From Actinopolymorpha alba DSM 45243 (GTDB lineage Bacteria > Actinomycetota > Actinomycetes > Propionibacteriales > Actinopolymorphaceae): a DNA stretch of 41,301 bases. Location: contig NZ_KB892792.1 in the NCBI RefSeq assembly GCF_000373925.1, positions 1-41,301 on the forward strand, read 5' to 3'. Shown here piece after piece: positions 18,264 to 27,620 of this stretch (position 1 is the first letter of the stretch; each line of letters starts with the position of its first letter). The translations under genes were made by a program, and so were the position numbers. The notes beneath the pieces are model-generated. The model ran no database searches. It had not been told where the DNA came from and saw only the letters and a program-made list of their open reading frames with translations.

Positions 18264-19718
18264 TCAGCTCAGGGTCCTGGCGAAGAAGTCCGCCACCAGG
18301 TCGGTGAGTTGTTCGGCAGATGGGTGTTGGCCTGGGGTCGCCATCGTGTGGCCGGTGCCCTGGACTTCGATAAAAGTGGTTGCGACACCGGCACTCCGTA
18401 GCTTTTCGGCGAATTGGATTGAGTTGCGGGGAGTGACGTCGGTGTCCTCGGCGCCGTGGAGGATCAGGAAAGACGTGCTGGTCGCTTTGACGTAGCTGCT
18501 GGTGCTGGCCGCTCGCCGTATGGCGGGTGAGCTCCCGAGGCCGACCTGGACGATGAAGTGGCCAAAGGGTGAGGTGTCGTCGAAGTCAGCCAGGTTGTAG
18601 GGGCCGAACATGTCGACGACGGCTTGGACGGCGCTGGATTGTTCGAGGTACTGGCCCTGGTCGAATCCGGCTTCTGGCCCGGCGAGGCCGAGCATGGCTG
18701 AGAGGTGCCCACCGCCGCTGCTGCCCCACGCGCCGATCCGTCCGGCGTCGATGCCGAGGTCGGCGGCGTGTGCACGCAGGAACCGCACGGCGCATTTGGC
18801 GTCCTGGACGGGTGCCGGCCAGGGCGTGCCGGGGGTGAGTCGGAAGTCGATCGAGGCGACCACGAATCCGCGAGCGTTCAGCTGCCGCAGTAGTGGCACG
18901 AAAAGGGCGTCCCTGGGGTTGACGAGTGTCGCGCTAAATCCGGTGAGTTTGCGGCTACCGAGGACGCCTGGTCCGCCGCCGTGGACGTACACCACTGCCG
19001 GCGCCAGATCCCCTTTTCGCGCGGAGGAGGTTGGGGTGTAGATGTCCATGGCAAGGGGTACGCCGTCCGGACGGCAGTACTCCACGGTGCTTCGCTGCCC
19101 GGCGGGCAGATTCCGTGGCTGGGCGGTGCCACCCGGAAACCCGGCCCCGCTGAACCCGTCGCTGGACGCCGTAACCCCGAGCAGGGCGCCCCCCAGCACG
19201 ATCAGTGTCAGCGGTATGACCGCCGCGGTGGCAAGCACCCGCGAGAGGCGTGACCGGCTGGTGCGGTGCCCGAATGCCGACGCCAGAGTGAGCCCGGCAA
19301 CGGCGACGATCTGGAGGGCAACGCAGATGACGTCGATGAATCCGACCGCGGTGTTCACGGAAGTCCACGGGTCGGGCCCGGGCAGGATCCCGGTGAGCCC
19401 GGTCAGCACCCACAGGGTGACCACGGCGAGAGCGGAGCCGGCGGCCAGCAGGACCCGCCGCCGGGTGGGGCGGGCCAGTACGCACCCGCCCACGACGAGT
19501 TGCGCTGCCCCGAGCCCGGCGAACAGCAGGCCGTACGACCACGACGTACGCCAGAGCGCGGGCAACGGAGCCAGATAGACCGCGGCCCCACCCATCGAGG
19601 AGACCAGCGCGGTGATCAGCAGCAGACTTCGCCGCGGCATCGGCCGCTGCACGTCCTGTGCTGTGGGGGAGACCGATCGGGCGGAGGAAACCTGAGGCGG
19701 AGAGGGGATGCCAGACAT
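18264..19718 (-). CDS. Membrane-anchored alpha/beta hydrolase (HSL/esterase type)
   Basis: A 484-residue protein. Residues ~30-190 contain about four hydrophobic segments (such as LLLITALVSSMGGAAVYLAP); the C-terminal ~280 residues are an esterase of the hormone-sensitive-lipase type. Active-site features: oxyanion motif YVHGGGPG, nucleophile loop GAWGSSGGGH, the acidic residue in HGAEDTDV, and catalytic His in GTGHTM. The hydrolase part would face the outside. ATG 19718 (MSGIPSPP) was chosen over ATG 19763, which has no better ribosome site. It precedes the multicopper oxidase by 64 bases on the same strand, suggesting a two-gene operon; a joint role is unknown. Confidence 0.87.
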   Translation of the reverse strand: MSGIPSPPQVSSARSVSPTAQDVQRPMPRRSLLLITALVSSMGGAAVYLAPLPALWRTSWSYGLLFAGLGAAQLVVGGCVLARPTRRRVLLAAGSALAVVTLWVLTGLTGILPGPDPWTSVNTAVGFIDVICVALQIVAVAGLTLASAFGHRTSRSRLSRVLATAAVIPLTLIVLGGALLGVTASSDGFSGAGFPGGTAQPRNLPAGQRSTVEYCRPDGVPLAMDIYTPTSSARKGDLAPAVVYVHGGGPGVLGSRKLTGFSATLVNPRDALFVPLLRQLNARGFVVASIDFRLTPGTPWPAPVQDAKCAVRFLRAHAADLGIDAGRIGAWGSSGGGHLSAMLGLAGPEAGFDQGQYLEQSSAVQAVVDMFGPYNLADFDDTSPFGHFIVQVGLGSSPAIRRAASTSSYVKATSTSFLILHGAEDTDVTPRNSIQFAEKLRSAGVATTFIEVQGTGHTMATPGQHPSAEQLTDLVADFFARTLS

Positions 19719-19810
19719 ACGGCGATACTCGCCGGCTCGGGGTAGGCAAAGCGTCCTCCGCACGCAGACACCTGCCGCCCCGGCTACTACCGCGGCGTAC
19801 TCCCGGAGGA

Positions 19811-19870
19811 GTAGGCACCGGAGGAGTAGGCGCGAGGGGAGTGGGCGCCGAATGAGTAGGCCCCTGGGGC
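19811..19870. repeat. Four-copy degenerate 15-bp tandem repeat
   Basis: Four consecutive 15-base units start GTAGGC or GTGGGC at 19811, 19826, 19841 and 19856 (first unit GTAGGCACCGGAGGA). A partial unit may precede them. On the minus strand they would read as PTP-type pentapeptides, but no credible gene covers them. They lie upstream of the esterase gene start and 80 bases before the sugar operon promoter. Confidence 0.6.
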
Positions 19871-19921
19871 GACGCGCCCGGAACTCGTACAGGAATCAGC
19901 CGGCTCGTCGACGCCAGCCTG

Positions 19922-19967
19922 TTGACCGAATCGCCGCGCACGAGCACACTACCTGACACGTGTCAGG
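19922..19967 (+). promoter_or_regulatory. Sugar operon promoter with perfect LacI-type operator
   Basis: CCTGACACGTGTCAGG (19952-19967) is a perfect 16-bp palindrome with a central CG, as LacI/GalR proteins prefer. It sits 21 bases before the binding-protein ATG. A possible promoter precedes it: TTGACC at 19922-19927, 17-base spacer, CACACT at 19945-19950. That -10 is weak (3 of 6). Bound repressor would cover the transcription start. The natural ligand of the site is the LacI-family protein encoded at the end of the same operon. Confidence 0.8.
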
Positions 19968-19988
19968 CATGTACCCAAGGATGTGGAC

Positions 19989-21371
19989 ATGGAACTTTCC
20001 CGTCGGGCGTTGATCGCGCTGGCCGGTGCCGGCGCGGTGGGAACGGCACTGTCGGCCGGACGACTGGTCGGGGCCGACATCCCCGGGCGCGGGTCGGACG
20101 CGCTCACGGTCGCGATCCTGGGTACGGCCCAGGACGCGGCTGCTCGCGCCGATCTGGTCGCAGCCTTCAACAAGGTCCACCCGGACATCCGGGTGCGGAT
20201 CATGCCGGTCCAGGGCCAGGACTGGAGCAACTTCTTCGCCAAGATCCTCACCCTGGTCGCGGCCGGCACCCCACCGGACGTGGTCGTGGTGGCGACCGAG
20301 GGTGCTCAACTGTTCGCGGATCGGCTGGCCGAGCCGCTGGACGCCTACGTCAGGCGCGATGCGGCGGTGCTGCGGGAGTACTTCGACGATGTGCACCCCT
20401 CGTTGATCGAGGCGTTCATGTATCAGGGCAGCTTGTTCCAGCTGCCGATCGACTTCAACGCCGCGAATCTCTACTACAACGCCAGTGCATTGCGGAAAGC
20501 GAACCTGGACCGGCCCGCTGACGACTGGACGACCGACGACTTCTTGTCGGTCGCGCGGGCGATGGGCAGGTCCAACCCCGGCGCGTTCCGCCCGTTCTTC
20601 TGGACGAACCGGCTGTGGGGCGGGGTGGTGCCGTGGCTGTACATCAACGACACCTCCTTTCTCACCGAGCGCAAGGCCTCTGGTGGCGAGTGGTTCTGGT
20701 CGCGGTTCTATCCGCACGAGACCGGCCGCGGCGGCGGCTATGAGTGGACCGAGCCCAACGCAGAGGACCCCAAGGTCGCGGAGACGTTCGAGTTCCTCCG
20801 CGCGATGGTGGCCGAGGGCATCGGGTCGTCCCCTGCCCAGGGCGGTGGCGGCGAGCTGGTCGCGCGGTTCGCTCAGGGCCAGATCGGTCTCACCCCGGCC
20901 GGTGGCTTCTGGGTGGAGGGCCTGTCCGAGGGTGGCATGTCGCAGGAGTCGTACGACGTGTCCTTCTTCCCGAAGTGGAAGACCCAACGGCATCAGTTCG
21001 GCGCCGCTGGTTACGCGATCATGAGGACCTCGCAGCGCAAGGACGCCGCCTGGGAGTGGGTGAAGTTCTGCGTCTCGCGGGAGGGCATGAAGTTCGCGTT
21101 CCCCAAGCCCAGCACGACCCCGGTGCGCCGGTCCATGCTGACCGACGCCTTCTATGCGGGCAAGGGCCCCAAGCACTGGCGGGTCTTCTACGACACCCTC
21201 GACCGGTTCCCCACCACCGGTCCCATCCCGGCGCCGCCACAGCAGGCGGCCGTCGAGTCCGCCTTGATCAAGAACGTCGTCGGCGCCGTCACGGGCAGCG
21301 CGGCCAACGTCAAGACCCAGATGAGCATCCTGAACCGCGACCTCGCGCTCGCCCTGAGGAGGAATTCGTGA
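19989..21371 (+). CDS. ABC sugar transporter, extracellular solute-binding protein
   Basis: A 460-residue family-1 (MalE/UgpB-like) binding protein. The N-terminus MELSRRALIALAGAGAVGTA is a Tat-type signal with twin Arg; there is no lipobox Cys, so it would be released or held by an uncleaved anchor. Typical features follow: DLVAAFNKVHPDIRVRIMPV, LVAAGTPPDVVVV, and FQLPIDFNAANLYYNASALR. ATG 19989 is preferred over GTG 19983 from the spacing to AAGGA. It overlaps the permease start by 4 bases (GTGA). With a GH32 enzyme in the operon, the ligand is probably sucrose, a fructo-oligosaccharide or levan fragment (inference). Confidence 0.92.
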   Translation: MELSRRALIALAGAGAVGTALSAGRLVGADIPGRGSDALTVAILGTAQDAAARADLVAAFNKVHPDIRVRIMPVQGQDWSNFFAKILTLVAAGTPPDVVVVATEGAQLFADRLAEPLDAYVRRDAAVLREYFDDVHPSLIEAFMYQGSLFQLPIDFNAANLYYNASALRKANLDRPADDWTTDDFLSVARAMGRSNPGAFRPFFWTNRLWGGVVPWLYINDTSFLTERKASGGEWFWSRFYPHETGRGGGYEWTEPNAEDPKVAETFEFLRAMVAEGIGSSPAQGGGGELVARFAQGQIGLTPAGGFWVEGLSEGGMSQESYDVSFFPKWKTQRHQFGAAGYAIMRTSQRKDAAWEWVKFCVSREGMKFAFPKPSTTPVRRSMLTDAFYAGKGPKHWRVFYDTLDRFPTTGPIPAPPQQAAVESALIKNVVGAVTGSAANVKTQMSILNRDLALALRRNS

Positions 21372-22315
21372 CAGCGACCGGTACCACCCCCACCCGGGCG
21401 CGCGGTGCCACGGCGTCCTCGGCCGCGACTCGCGGCGGCTCCCGTGCCCCGGCCTTGATGACCTGGGGCTTCCTGGCTCCCACACTGATCGGTCTGGGGC
21501 TGTTCACCTTCGTACCGATCGTCGGCTCGCTGCTGCTGGCATTCTTCCGGTGGGACATCATCACTGCCCCCGAGTTTGTCGGCCTGGCCAACTTCGTCGA
21601 CCTGGTGGCCGACCCGATGGTCCGGGTCTCGTTCCTCAACACGTTCGGGTTCGTGATCGTGACCGTCACCCTGCAGCTCGGGATCGCCTTGGTGCTCGCC
21701 CTCGGGGTGCAGTCGGCGATGCCGACCTGGTTGCGCACCATCCTGCGCTCGGCGTACTTCTTCCCGCTGATCCTCAGTGCCGCATCGGTGTCGCTCGTCA
21801 TGGCCTACCTGTTCAACGGCGACTTCGGCCTGATCAACCAGGTGCTCACCACCCTCGGGCTGCCGGCCGTGGGCTGGCTGACCTCGGGGTTTCCGGCTGC
21901 CGCGGTAACCGTGCTGGTGGTGTACGTGTGGCAGAACTTCGGTTTCACCTTCCTGCTCTTCGTCGGCGGCCTGGCGGCCGTCCCGAAGGAGGTGTACGAG
22001 GCGTGCTCGATCGACGGCGCGACTGGCTGGCGAAAGTTCCGCATGATCACGTTGCCGTTGCTCAGCCCGACCATCCTGGTTGCCTCGGTGATGGCGGTGA
22101 TCTCCGCGCTGCAGATCTTCGACCAGCCGTACGTGCTCACCCGCGGTGGCCCTGGTGACTCCACCCGCACCGCGGTGATGGTGATCTTCGAGTCCGCCTT
22201 CCAGCAGCTGCAGTTCGGCCGGGCGTCGGCGATCGGCATCGTGCTGACCCTGATCATCGTCGCCGTCACCGCCGTGCAGTTCCGGCTGTCCCGTCGCTTC
22301 GTCTTCTACGGCTGA
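21368..22315 (+). CDS. ABC sugar permease, MalF-type
   Basis: A 315-residue inner-membrane subunit with six helices (first at TWGFLAPTLIGLGLFTFVPI). The EAA loop that docks the ATPase is present as EVYEACSIDGATGWRKFRMI followed by TLPLLSPTI, and the C-terminal LTRGGPG stretch is typical. GTG 21368 overlaps the preceding stop. The frame is open much further upstream but only as a shadow of the binding-protein gene. It pairs with the second permease at 22324. Confidence 0.95.
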   Translation: MTATGTTPTRARGATASSAATRGGSRAPALMTWGFLAPTLIGLGLFTFVPIVGSLLLAFFRWDIITAPEFVGLANFVDLVADPMVRVSFLNTFGFVIVTVTLQLGIALVLALGVQSAMPTWLRTILRSAYFFPLILSAASVSLVMAYLFNGDFGLINQVLTTLGLPAVGWLTSGFPAAAVTVLVVYVWQNFGFTFLLFVGGLAAVPKEVYEACSIDGATGWRKFRMITLPLLSPTILVASVMAVISALQIFDQPYVLTRGGPGDSTRTAVMVIFESAFQQLQFGRASAIGIVLTLIIVAVTAVQFRLSRRFVFYG

Positions 22316-22323
22316 GGAGCATC

Positions 22324-22977
22324 ATGACCACCGCAACCGTCGGGGCCGGCCATGTCCCGCCTCGGCCCCGCGTCCGGACCTCCGGTGGCGTCCGCACCGT
22401 CGCTCGCTACGCCTTCCTGATCGGTGCTGCCGCCCTTACCCTCGGCCCGGTGATCTGGACCCTGTGGACCTCGATCACCCCGCTGGACGAGGCCACGAAC
22501 ACCCGCTTCCTGTCGGTCGGCGCGTACGGCGACGTGTTCAAGCAGGTCAACATGTGGCTGCTGGTGTGGAACAGCGCGCTCGTCACGCTGCCGACCGCGT
22601 TCGGCGCCTTCCTGATGCGGCAGTATTTCCTCGGCCTGCCCACCGAGCTCAGTGAGGCGGCCGCGATCGACGGCGCCGGGCCGGTGCGGACGTTCTTCTC
22701 GATCTTCGCTCCGCTTTCCGCCCCCGGTCTCGCGATCGTCGGGATCTTGGCGTTCAACTATCACTGGAACGAGTTCTTCCGGCCGCTGATCATGGAGATC
22801 AGCGAGGAGAACTTCACCCTTCCGCTCGGTCTGGTGACCCTGCAGGGCAATCTTGGTACTGGGAGCGTCGCCACCGTGCTCGCTGGTGTCGTCCTCTCCA
22901 TGCTGCCTGCCCTCGCGGTCTTCATCATCGGTAACCGGCCGCTGCGCGAGGGACTTACAGCAGGGAGTGGCAAGTGA
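22324..22977 (+). CDS. ABC sugar permease, MalG-type, internally shortened
   Basis: At 217 residues this is about 60 shorter than usual MalG-like permeases (~275). The N-terminal helix and WTSITPLDEATN are normal, and the EAA loop is present (LPTELSEAAAIDGAGPVRTF). Between them, NSALVT (residues ~83-88) runs straight into LPTAFGAFLMRQYF, where family members have TM2-TM3 and a periplasmic loop. The frame is kept, so this looks like an in-frame deletion near base 22585. Two helices are lost, so the transporter may be inactive unless the missing part is dispensable. ATG has GAGGAGC upstream and follows the MalF-type stop by 8 bases. Confidence 0.88.
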   Translation: MTTATVGAGHVPPRPRVRTSGGVRTVARYAFLIGAAALTLGPVIWTLWTSITPLDEATNTRFLSVGAYGDVFKQVNMWLLVWNSALVTLPTAFGAFLMRQYFLGLPTELSEAAAIDGAGPVRTFFSIFAPLSAPGLAIVGILAFNYHWNEFFRPLIMEISEENFTLPLGLVTLQGNLGTGSVATVLAGVVLSMLPALAVFIIGNRPLREGLTAGSGK

Positions 22978-24236
22978 CGGATCTGACCGCCGGCTCGGCG
23001 CCGGCATCGGCCGTGCCCGATGACGACCGGATTTTCCCGCGGCTGCACGGCCGTCCGGCGTCGGGCTGGCTCAACGATCCCAACGGGGTCGGCCGGATCG
23101 ACGGGACGTGGCACGTCTTCTATCAATACAACCCAGACGAGCCGGTGCACGCCAACGTGCACTGGGGCCACATGACCTCTCCCGACCTGGTGCGGTGGAC
23201 GACCCGGCCCGTGGCGCTCGCGCCCCGGCCGGGCGGCATCGACGCGGCGGGCTGCTGGTCTGGGTGTCTGGTCGACGACCATGGCACCCCGACCCTGGTC
23301 TATACGGCCGTCGCCGATCGGTCCGGCGCGCAGGTCGTGCTGGCCCGCGGCGACCGCGCCCTCGAGCGGATCACGCCCGAGGCGACCGCGGTCATGGGCA
23401 TGCCCGCCGATCCGGCGATCACCGACGTGCGCGACCCGTACGTCTTCACCGTCGGCGAGCGGCGCTTCGCGGTCCAAGGCGCCGGCGCCCGCGGCGGCGT
23501 AGGCGAGATCCTGCTCTATGCCTGCGACGATCTGACCCGCTGGACCGAGCTTGGCAGCCTGCTGCGGGCAGACCATCCGATCGTCGCCGAGGCGGCGGGG
23601 GCCGTCATCTGGGAGTGTCCCAATCTCGTCCCGCTCGACGACGGCTGGCTGCTCGTCGTCTCGCCGCTGCGGCCCGAGGGGGAAGGACAGCTGCGGGCGG
23701 CGAACGTGGCCTGGATCCACGGCGACCTCATCACCGCCGGCGATTCGCTGACGTTCACGCCGCGGCACGCGGGGGTCCTCGACGCAGGCCCGGCCTTCTA
23801 TGCCCCGCAGCTGGTCGCGGTCGACGGCCGGGTGCTGTGCTGGGGCTGGTCGTGGGAACTCGAGCGGACCGCCGAGCAGGTGGCCGCGGCCGGCTGGCAG
23901 GGCGTGCTGACCTTCCCGCGCGAGGTGTCCTGGGCGGGGGAGGCCCCCCGGCTGGCCCCTGCTCGGGAGCTCGCCGCGCTGCGCCACGCCGAAGTCGCCG
24001 CCGGCGCCCCACTCCCGGCCGCTTTCGAGGCGGTTGGGAGCGCGCTGCGTCTCACGCTGGGCGGCGCGCCGTGTTGGCCTGCCGACCTCTCGGTCACGCG
24101 GGTGCTGGTCGATGGCAGTCTGGTCGAGGCGTTCACGGACGACGCCCAGAGCTGGACGACCCGCGCGTACCCTGAGCACGGCGTCGAATTCGCGATCCAC
24201 GGAGCGACCGAGATCCGCGAACTCCGGCAGCCCTGA
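22974..24236 (+). CDS. GH32 beta-fructosidase (sucrose/fructan hydrolase)
   Basis: A 420-residue glycoside hydrolase family 32 enzyme. The nucleophile motif is GWLNDPNG with Asp35, followed by FYQYNPDEP and W.HMTSPDLVRW; the transition-state stabiliser is in VRDPYVF (~153-155) and the acid/base in the ECPNL motif (Glu214). There is no signal peptide, so it acts in the cytosol on imported sugar. The C-terminal beta-sandwich is short, but VDGSLVEAFTDD is recognisable. GTG 22974 overlaps the permease stop (GTGA). It cleaves terminal fructose from sucrose or short fructans; whether phosphorylated sugar is used is unlikely, as transport is by ABC. Confidence 0.95.
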   Translation: MTDLTAGSAPASAVPDDDRIFPRLHGRPASGWLNDPNGVGRIDGTWHVFYQYNPDEPVHANVHWGHMTSPDLVRWTTRPVALAPRPGGIDAAGCWSGCLVDDHGTPTLVYTAVADRSGAQVVLARGDRALERITPEATAVMGMPADPAITDVRDPYVFTVGERRFAVQGAGARGGVGEILLYACDDLTRWTELGSLLRADHPIVAEAAGAVIWECPNLVPLDDGWLLVVSPLRPEGEGQLRAANVAWIHGDLITAGDSLTFTPRHAGVLDAGPAFYAPQLVAVDGRVLCWGWSWELERTAEQVAAAGWQGVLTFPREVSWAGEAPRLAPARELAALRHAEVAAGAPLPAAFEAVGSALRLTLGGAPCWPADLSVTRVLVDGSLVEAFTDDAQSWTTRAYPEHGVEFAIHGATEIRELRQP

Positions 24237-24294
24237 GACCCCTTGGGGACGCTGCGGGCCGGCACGGCGCTCCCACCGACCGGACGGGGAGAAG

Positions 24295-25314
24295 GTGGCC
24301 AAGCGGCACAAGGCGACCGCCAGGGATGTGGCGCGGCTGGCGGGAGTATCCCGCAGCGCGGTGTCGATGGTGCTCAACGGACACGGGGACAAGATGATCT
24401 CCGCGGAGAAGCAGGACGCCATCCGAAGCGCTGCCGCCGAGTTGCACTACGCGCCGGACCGGGTTGCGCGTTCGCTGCGTAACCGGCAGACGCACACCCT
24501 CGGGGTGGTCACCGACTGGATCGCGACCTCTGCACACGCGGGCGCGCTGCTCGCCGGGGCCACGGACGCCGCGATGGCGGCCGGGTACGTGCTGTTGATC
24601 ATCGACACCCAGAACGATTCGGACCGGGAGCGCACCTCGTACGCCACCCTGGCCGACCGCCAGGTCGACGGATGGCTCTTCGCCGCGATGTCCATGACGA
24701 GTTATCCGGTACCGGATCAGTTCACGACGATGCCGGGGCTGCTGGCGAACGCGCTGCCCACCGGCCGCCAGGTGGCCGCGGTCGTCGCCGACGAGGTGTC
24801 CGGCGGCGGCGCCGCGGCCCAGGTGCTGGTCGATCACGGCCATCGCCGGATCGCCGCGCTCACCGGCACCGACGGGATCGCGGTGGACCTGCGTAACCGG
24901 GGCCTGCGCTCGGTGGTCGACACCACCGGGGTCGAGTGCAGGATGATCCCCGCCGGTTGGGACATCACCGCCGGCTACCAGGCCGGAACCCAGGTGCTGG
25001 ACGCACCCGACCGGCCCACCGGGATCCTGTGTGCCAACGACCGGGTGGCGCTCGGGGTGATCATGGCGGCGTACCGGCTCGGGCTGCAGGTGCCCGACGA
25101 CGTGTCGGTCGTCGGGTACGACGACGACCCGAACGTCGCCCCCGTATCCGTCCCCGGCATCACCACCCTCGCCCTGCCACACCGGGAGATCGGCGAGCAG
25201 GCCGTGCGGTTGCTGCTCCGGGCCGTCGAGGAAGACGACCCCGCCCCGGTCGACACCGTGGTGGAACTGCCGTGCCGACTGATCAAGCGTGGATCGGTCA
25301 GCACGCCCCGATGA
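24295..25314 (+). CDS. LacI-family regulator of the fructoside operon
   Basis: A 339-residue LacI/GalR repressor. GTG 24295 follows GGGGAGAAG and gives [20 protein letters not shown], the LacI HTH, with the hinge region [12 protein letters not shown]. The ligand domain has [20 protein letters not shown] and GYDDDP motifs. It lies 58 bases after the GH32 stop and is probably the last gene of the operon, so it would repress its own synthesis through the palindrome at 19952-19967. The inducer is expected to be the imported sugar. The last 17 bases overlap sthA on the other strand. Confidence 0.93.
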   Translation: MAKRHKATARDVARLAGVSRSAVSMVLNGHGDKMISAEKQDAIRSAAAELHYAPDRVARSLRNRQTHTLGVVTDWIATSAHAGALLAGATDAAMAAGYVLLIIDTQNDSDRERTSYATLADRQVDGWLFAAMSMTSYPVPDQFTTMPGLLANALPTGRQVAAVVADEVSGGGAAAQVLVDHGHRRIAALTGTDGIAVDLRNRGLRSVVDTTGVECRMIPAGWDITAGYQAGTQVLDAPDRPTGILCANDRVALGVIMAAYRLGLQVPDDVSVVGYDDDPNVAPVSVPGITTLALPHREIGEQAVRLLLRAVEEDDPAPVDTVVELPCRLIKRGSVSTPR

Positions 25315-26734
25315 CGCCCTCGACCGTCAGTCGCTCGACGGCGCGCAGTTTGTTGGCCACGTCGAGGGCGGCGACCTTGTAGGCCTCGGACAGCGTCGGG
25401 TAGTTGAGGACGGTGTCGACCAGGTAGTCGACGGTGCCGCCGCAGCCCATGATCGCCTGGCCGATGTGCACAAGTTCGGTGGCGGCGGTGCCGAACACGT
25501 GCACGCCGAGGATCTCCCGAGTTTCGGTGTGCACGATCAGTTTCAGCATGCCGTACGAATCGCCGACGATCTGCCCGCGGGCGAGTTCCCGATAGCGCGA
25601 GATGCCGACCTCGAACGGCACCGCTTCGTCGGTGAGTTGTAACTCGGTCCGGCCGCAGTAGGAGATCTCCGGGATGGTGTAGATGCCGATCGGCTGCAGG
25701 TGGTGCAGCTCGTTGGCCGGCTCACCGAAGGCGTGCGCGGCGGCGAGCCGACCCTGGTCCATCGAGGTCGCTGCCAGCGCCGGGAAACCGATGACGTCGC
25801 CGACGGCGTAGATGTGCGGGACCGTCGTACGGTAGTCGCCGTCGACCCGCAGACGCCCGCGCTGGTCCGCGGTCAGGCCGGCCTGGTCCAGCCCGAGCGC
25901 GGCGGTGTTCCCCTGCCGGCCGGCGGAGTACATCACCACCTCGGCGGCGATCCGCTTGCCGGAGGCGAGGGTGGTGATCGTGCCGCGCCCGGAGCTGGCG
26001 ACCGACGCGACCTCCTCGCCGAACCGGAACGACATGCCCAGGTCGCGCAGGTGGAACTTGAGCGATTCGACAATCTCGGGGTCGCAGAAGTCGAGAATCT
26101 GCGGCCGCTTCTCCACCAGCGTCACCCGGGTGCCGAGGGCGGCGAAGATGGAGGCGTACTCCACCCCGATCACGCCGGCCCCGACCACCACCAGCGAGTC
26201 GGGAACCCTTTCCAGGGTGAGGATCTGGTCGGAGTCGAGCACCCGGACGCCGTCGAACTCGATGTGGGGCGGACGCGCCGGGGTGGTGCCGGTCGCGACG
26301 ACGATGATGTCGGCGGTGACCGTACGATCACCGGTGCTGCCTTCGCCCTGGACGGCGAGGGTGTGCGGGTCGACGAACCGTCCGGTGCCGGCGATCAGCT
26401 CGATGTGGTTGCGCATCAGTTGGGACCGGATCACCTCGATCTCGCGCCCGACTACGTGCTGCAGTCGGCTGGTGAGGTCGGTGATCGCGATGTCGCTCTT
26501 CACTCGGTACGACGCGCCGTACAGCTCGCGCATCTGCAACCCGGTGAGATAGACCACAGCCTCGCGCATCGTCTTGGACGGGATGGTGCCGGTCTGCAGG
26601 CACACCCCGCCGATCATCTGGGTGCGCTCGATCACGCACACCCGCTTGCCGAGCTTGGCGGCCATGATCGCCGCCTTCTGGCCGCCAGGCCCGGAGCCGA
26701 TCACCGCGAGGTCGAAGTCGTAGCCCTGGTTCAC
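25298..26734 (-). CDS. sthA: Soluble pyridine nucleotide transhydrogenase
   Basis: SthA moves hydride between NADPH and NAD+ through FAD, balancing reductant pools in the cytosol. The 478-residue flavoprotein has the FAD motif [20 protein letters not shown], then [19 protein letters not shown]. At the position where lipoamide and glutathione reductases have CxxxxC, only the first Cys is kept (CLQTGT), which is characteristic of transhydrogenases. The NAD domain has [13 protein letters not shown] and the C-terminal dimerisation domain follows. The start is GTG 26734. It is convergent with the LacI gene and overlaps it by 17 bases. Confidence 0.93.
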   Translation of the reverse strand: MNQGYDFDLAVIGSGPGGQKAAIMAAKLGKRVCVIERTQMIGGVCLQTGTIPSKTMREAVVYLTGLQMRELYGASYRVKSDIAITDLTSRLQHVVGREIEVIRSQLMRNHIELIAGTGRFVDPHTLAVQGEGSTGDRTVTADIIVVATGTTPARPPHIEFDGVRVLDSDQILTLERVPDSLVVVGAGVIGVEYASIFAALGTRVTLVEKRPQILDFCDPEIVESLKFHLRDLGMSFRFGEEVASVASSGRGTITTLASGKRIAAEVVMYSAGRQGNTAALGLDQAGLTADQRGRLRVDGDYRTTVPHIYAVGDVIGFPALAATSMDQGRLAAAHAFGEPANELHHLQPIGIYTIPEISYCGRTELQLTDEAVPFEVGISRYRELARGQIVGDSYGMLKLIVHTETREILGVHVFGTAATELVHIGQAIMGCGGTVDYLVDTVLNYPTLSEAYKVAALDVANKLRAVERLTVEGVIGAC

Positions 26735-26816
26735 CCGCCCAGGGTGACAGAGCGGTTCGCGGTGCGGAAGGTGCCGATCAGCAGCGAGCGATCGGCAGGG
26801 CCGCCGCGCACACCCT

Positions 26817-27620
26817 TCAGACCGATCGTCGGTAGGCGGTGAACGCGCGGGTGGCGAGCCAGGCGAGGACGCCCGCCATGATCACCAGGTAGCCGCAATG
26901 AGCGAGGACGTCGCCCCAGTCGGGGTCGGCCGACAGTGCGCCCCGGCTGACCGACACCGCCCAGTCGACCGGATTGAACCTCGCGACGCTTCGGATCCAG
27001 CCCGGTGCGACGCTTTCTGCCACGAGGGCCGAGGACAGGAAGGACAACGGCAGGGTGAAGAACTGCGCGACCGCGATCAGGGATTCGCGTTGCCGTACCA
27101 GCAGCGCGACCGTGCAGGAGAACGACCCGAACCCGATGGCGAGCAGGACCGCGGCGACGATCGTCATGAGCACACCGATAACTCCGCCGTCGTATCTCGC
27201 ACCCAATGCGACGCCGACGAGAACGACGATGAGCGCCTGGACAGCGAGACTGACCGCGATGTGGGCCAGCTTGCCTGTCAGGATCGCGCCCCGCTTGGTC
27301 GGTGACACGAGCAGGCGATTCATGACGCCGCGTTCCATGTCGTCGATCAGGCCCATGCCGGTCCAGGCGCTGGCGAAAAGCGCGGTCATGACGACGATGC
27401 CGGGTGTCATGAAGCCGATGTAGGAGCCTCCTCCGAAACCCGGAATCTCCACCACCCGCTTGAAAAGCTGCCCGAACAGCAGGAGCCACACCATGGGCTG
27501 GACGAGCGTCACCGCGATGTAGAAAGGCTGCCGCATCAGCGCGCGGACCTCCCGCAAGGTGAGGTTGCCCGCCTGGACAAGCGCCGCGCTCGCGTTGTGT
27601 TGGATGCTGCGTTCACTCAC
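26817..27620 (-). CDS. ABC-2 type exporter permease (DrrB-like)
   Basis: A 267-residue membrane subunit with about six helices; [20 protein letters not shown], then [26 protein letters not shown] and [16 protein letters not shown] are typical of the DrrB/NodJ drug-export group. GTG 27620 overlaps the ATPase stop by 8 bases, so the pair is coupled. A longer frame to 27713 is a shadow of the ATPase gene. Function: efflux of a hydrophobic compound together with the ATPase at 27613; the substrate is unknown. Confidence 0.93.
   Translation of the reverse strand: MSERSIQHNASAALVQAGNLTLREVRALMRQPFYIAVTLVQPMVWLLLFGQLFKRVVEIPGFGGGSYIGFMTPGIVVMTALFASAWTGMGLIDDMERGVMNRLLVSPTKRGAILTGKLAHIAVSLAVQALIVVLVGVALGARYDGGVIGVLMTIVAAVLLAIGFGSFSCTVALLVRQRESLIAVAQFFTLPLSFLSSALVAESVAPGWIRSVARFNPVDWAVSVSRGALSADPDWGDVLAHCGYLVIMAGVLAWLATRAFTAYRRSV

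Noticed and set aside
19896-21485. 529-residue minus-strand ORF
   Set aside because: Antisense to the binding-protein gene; composition is typical of GC-rich reverse-frame artefacts.
22761-24422. 553-residue minus-strand ORF across the fructosidase gene
   Set aside because: It is a shadow of GH32 and the permease; the coding strand has clear motifs and codon bias, this one has none.
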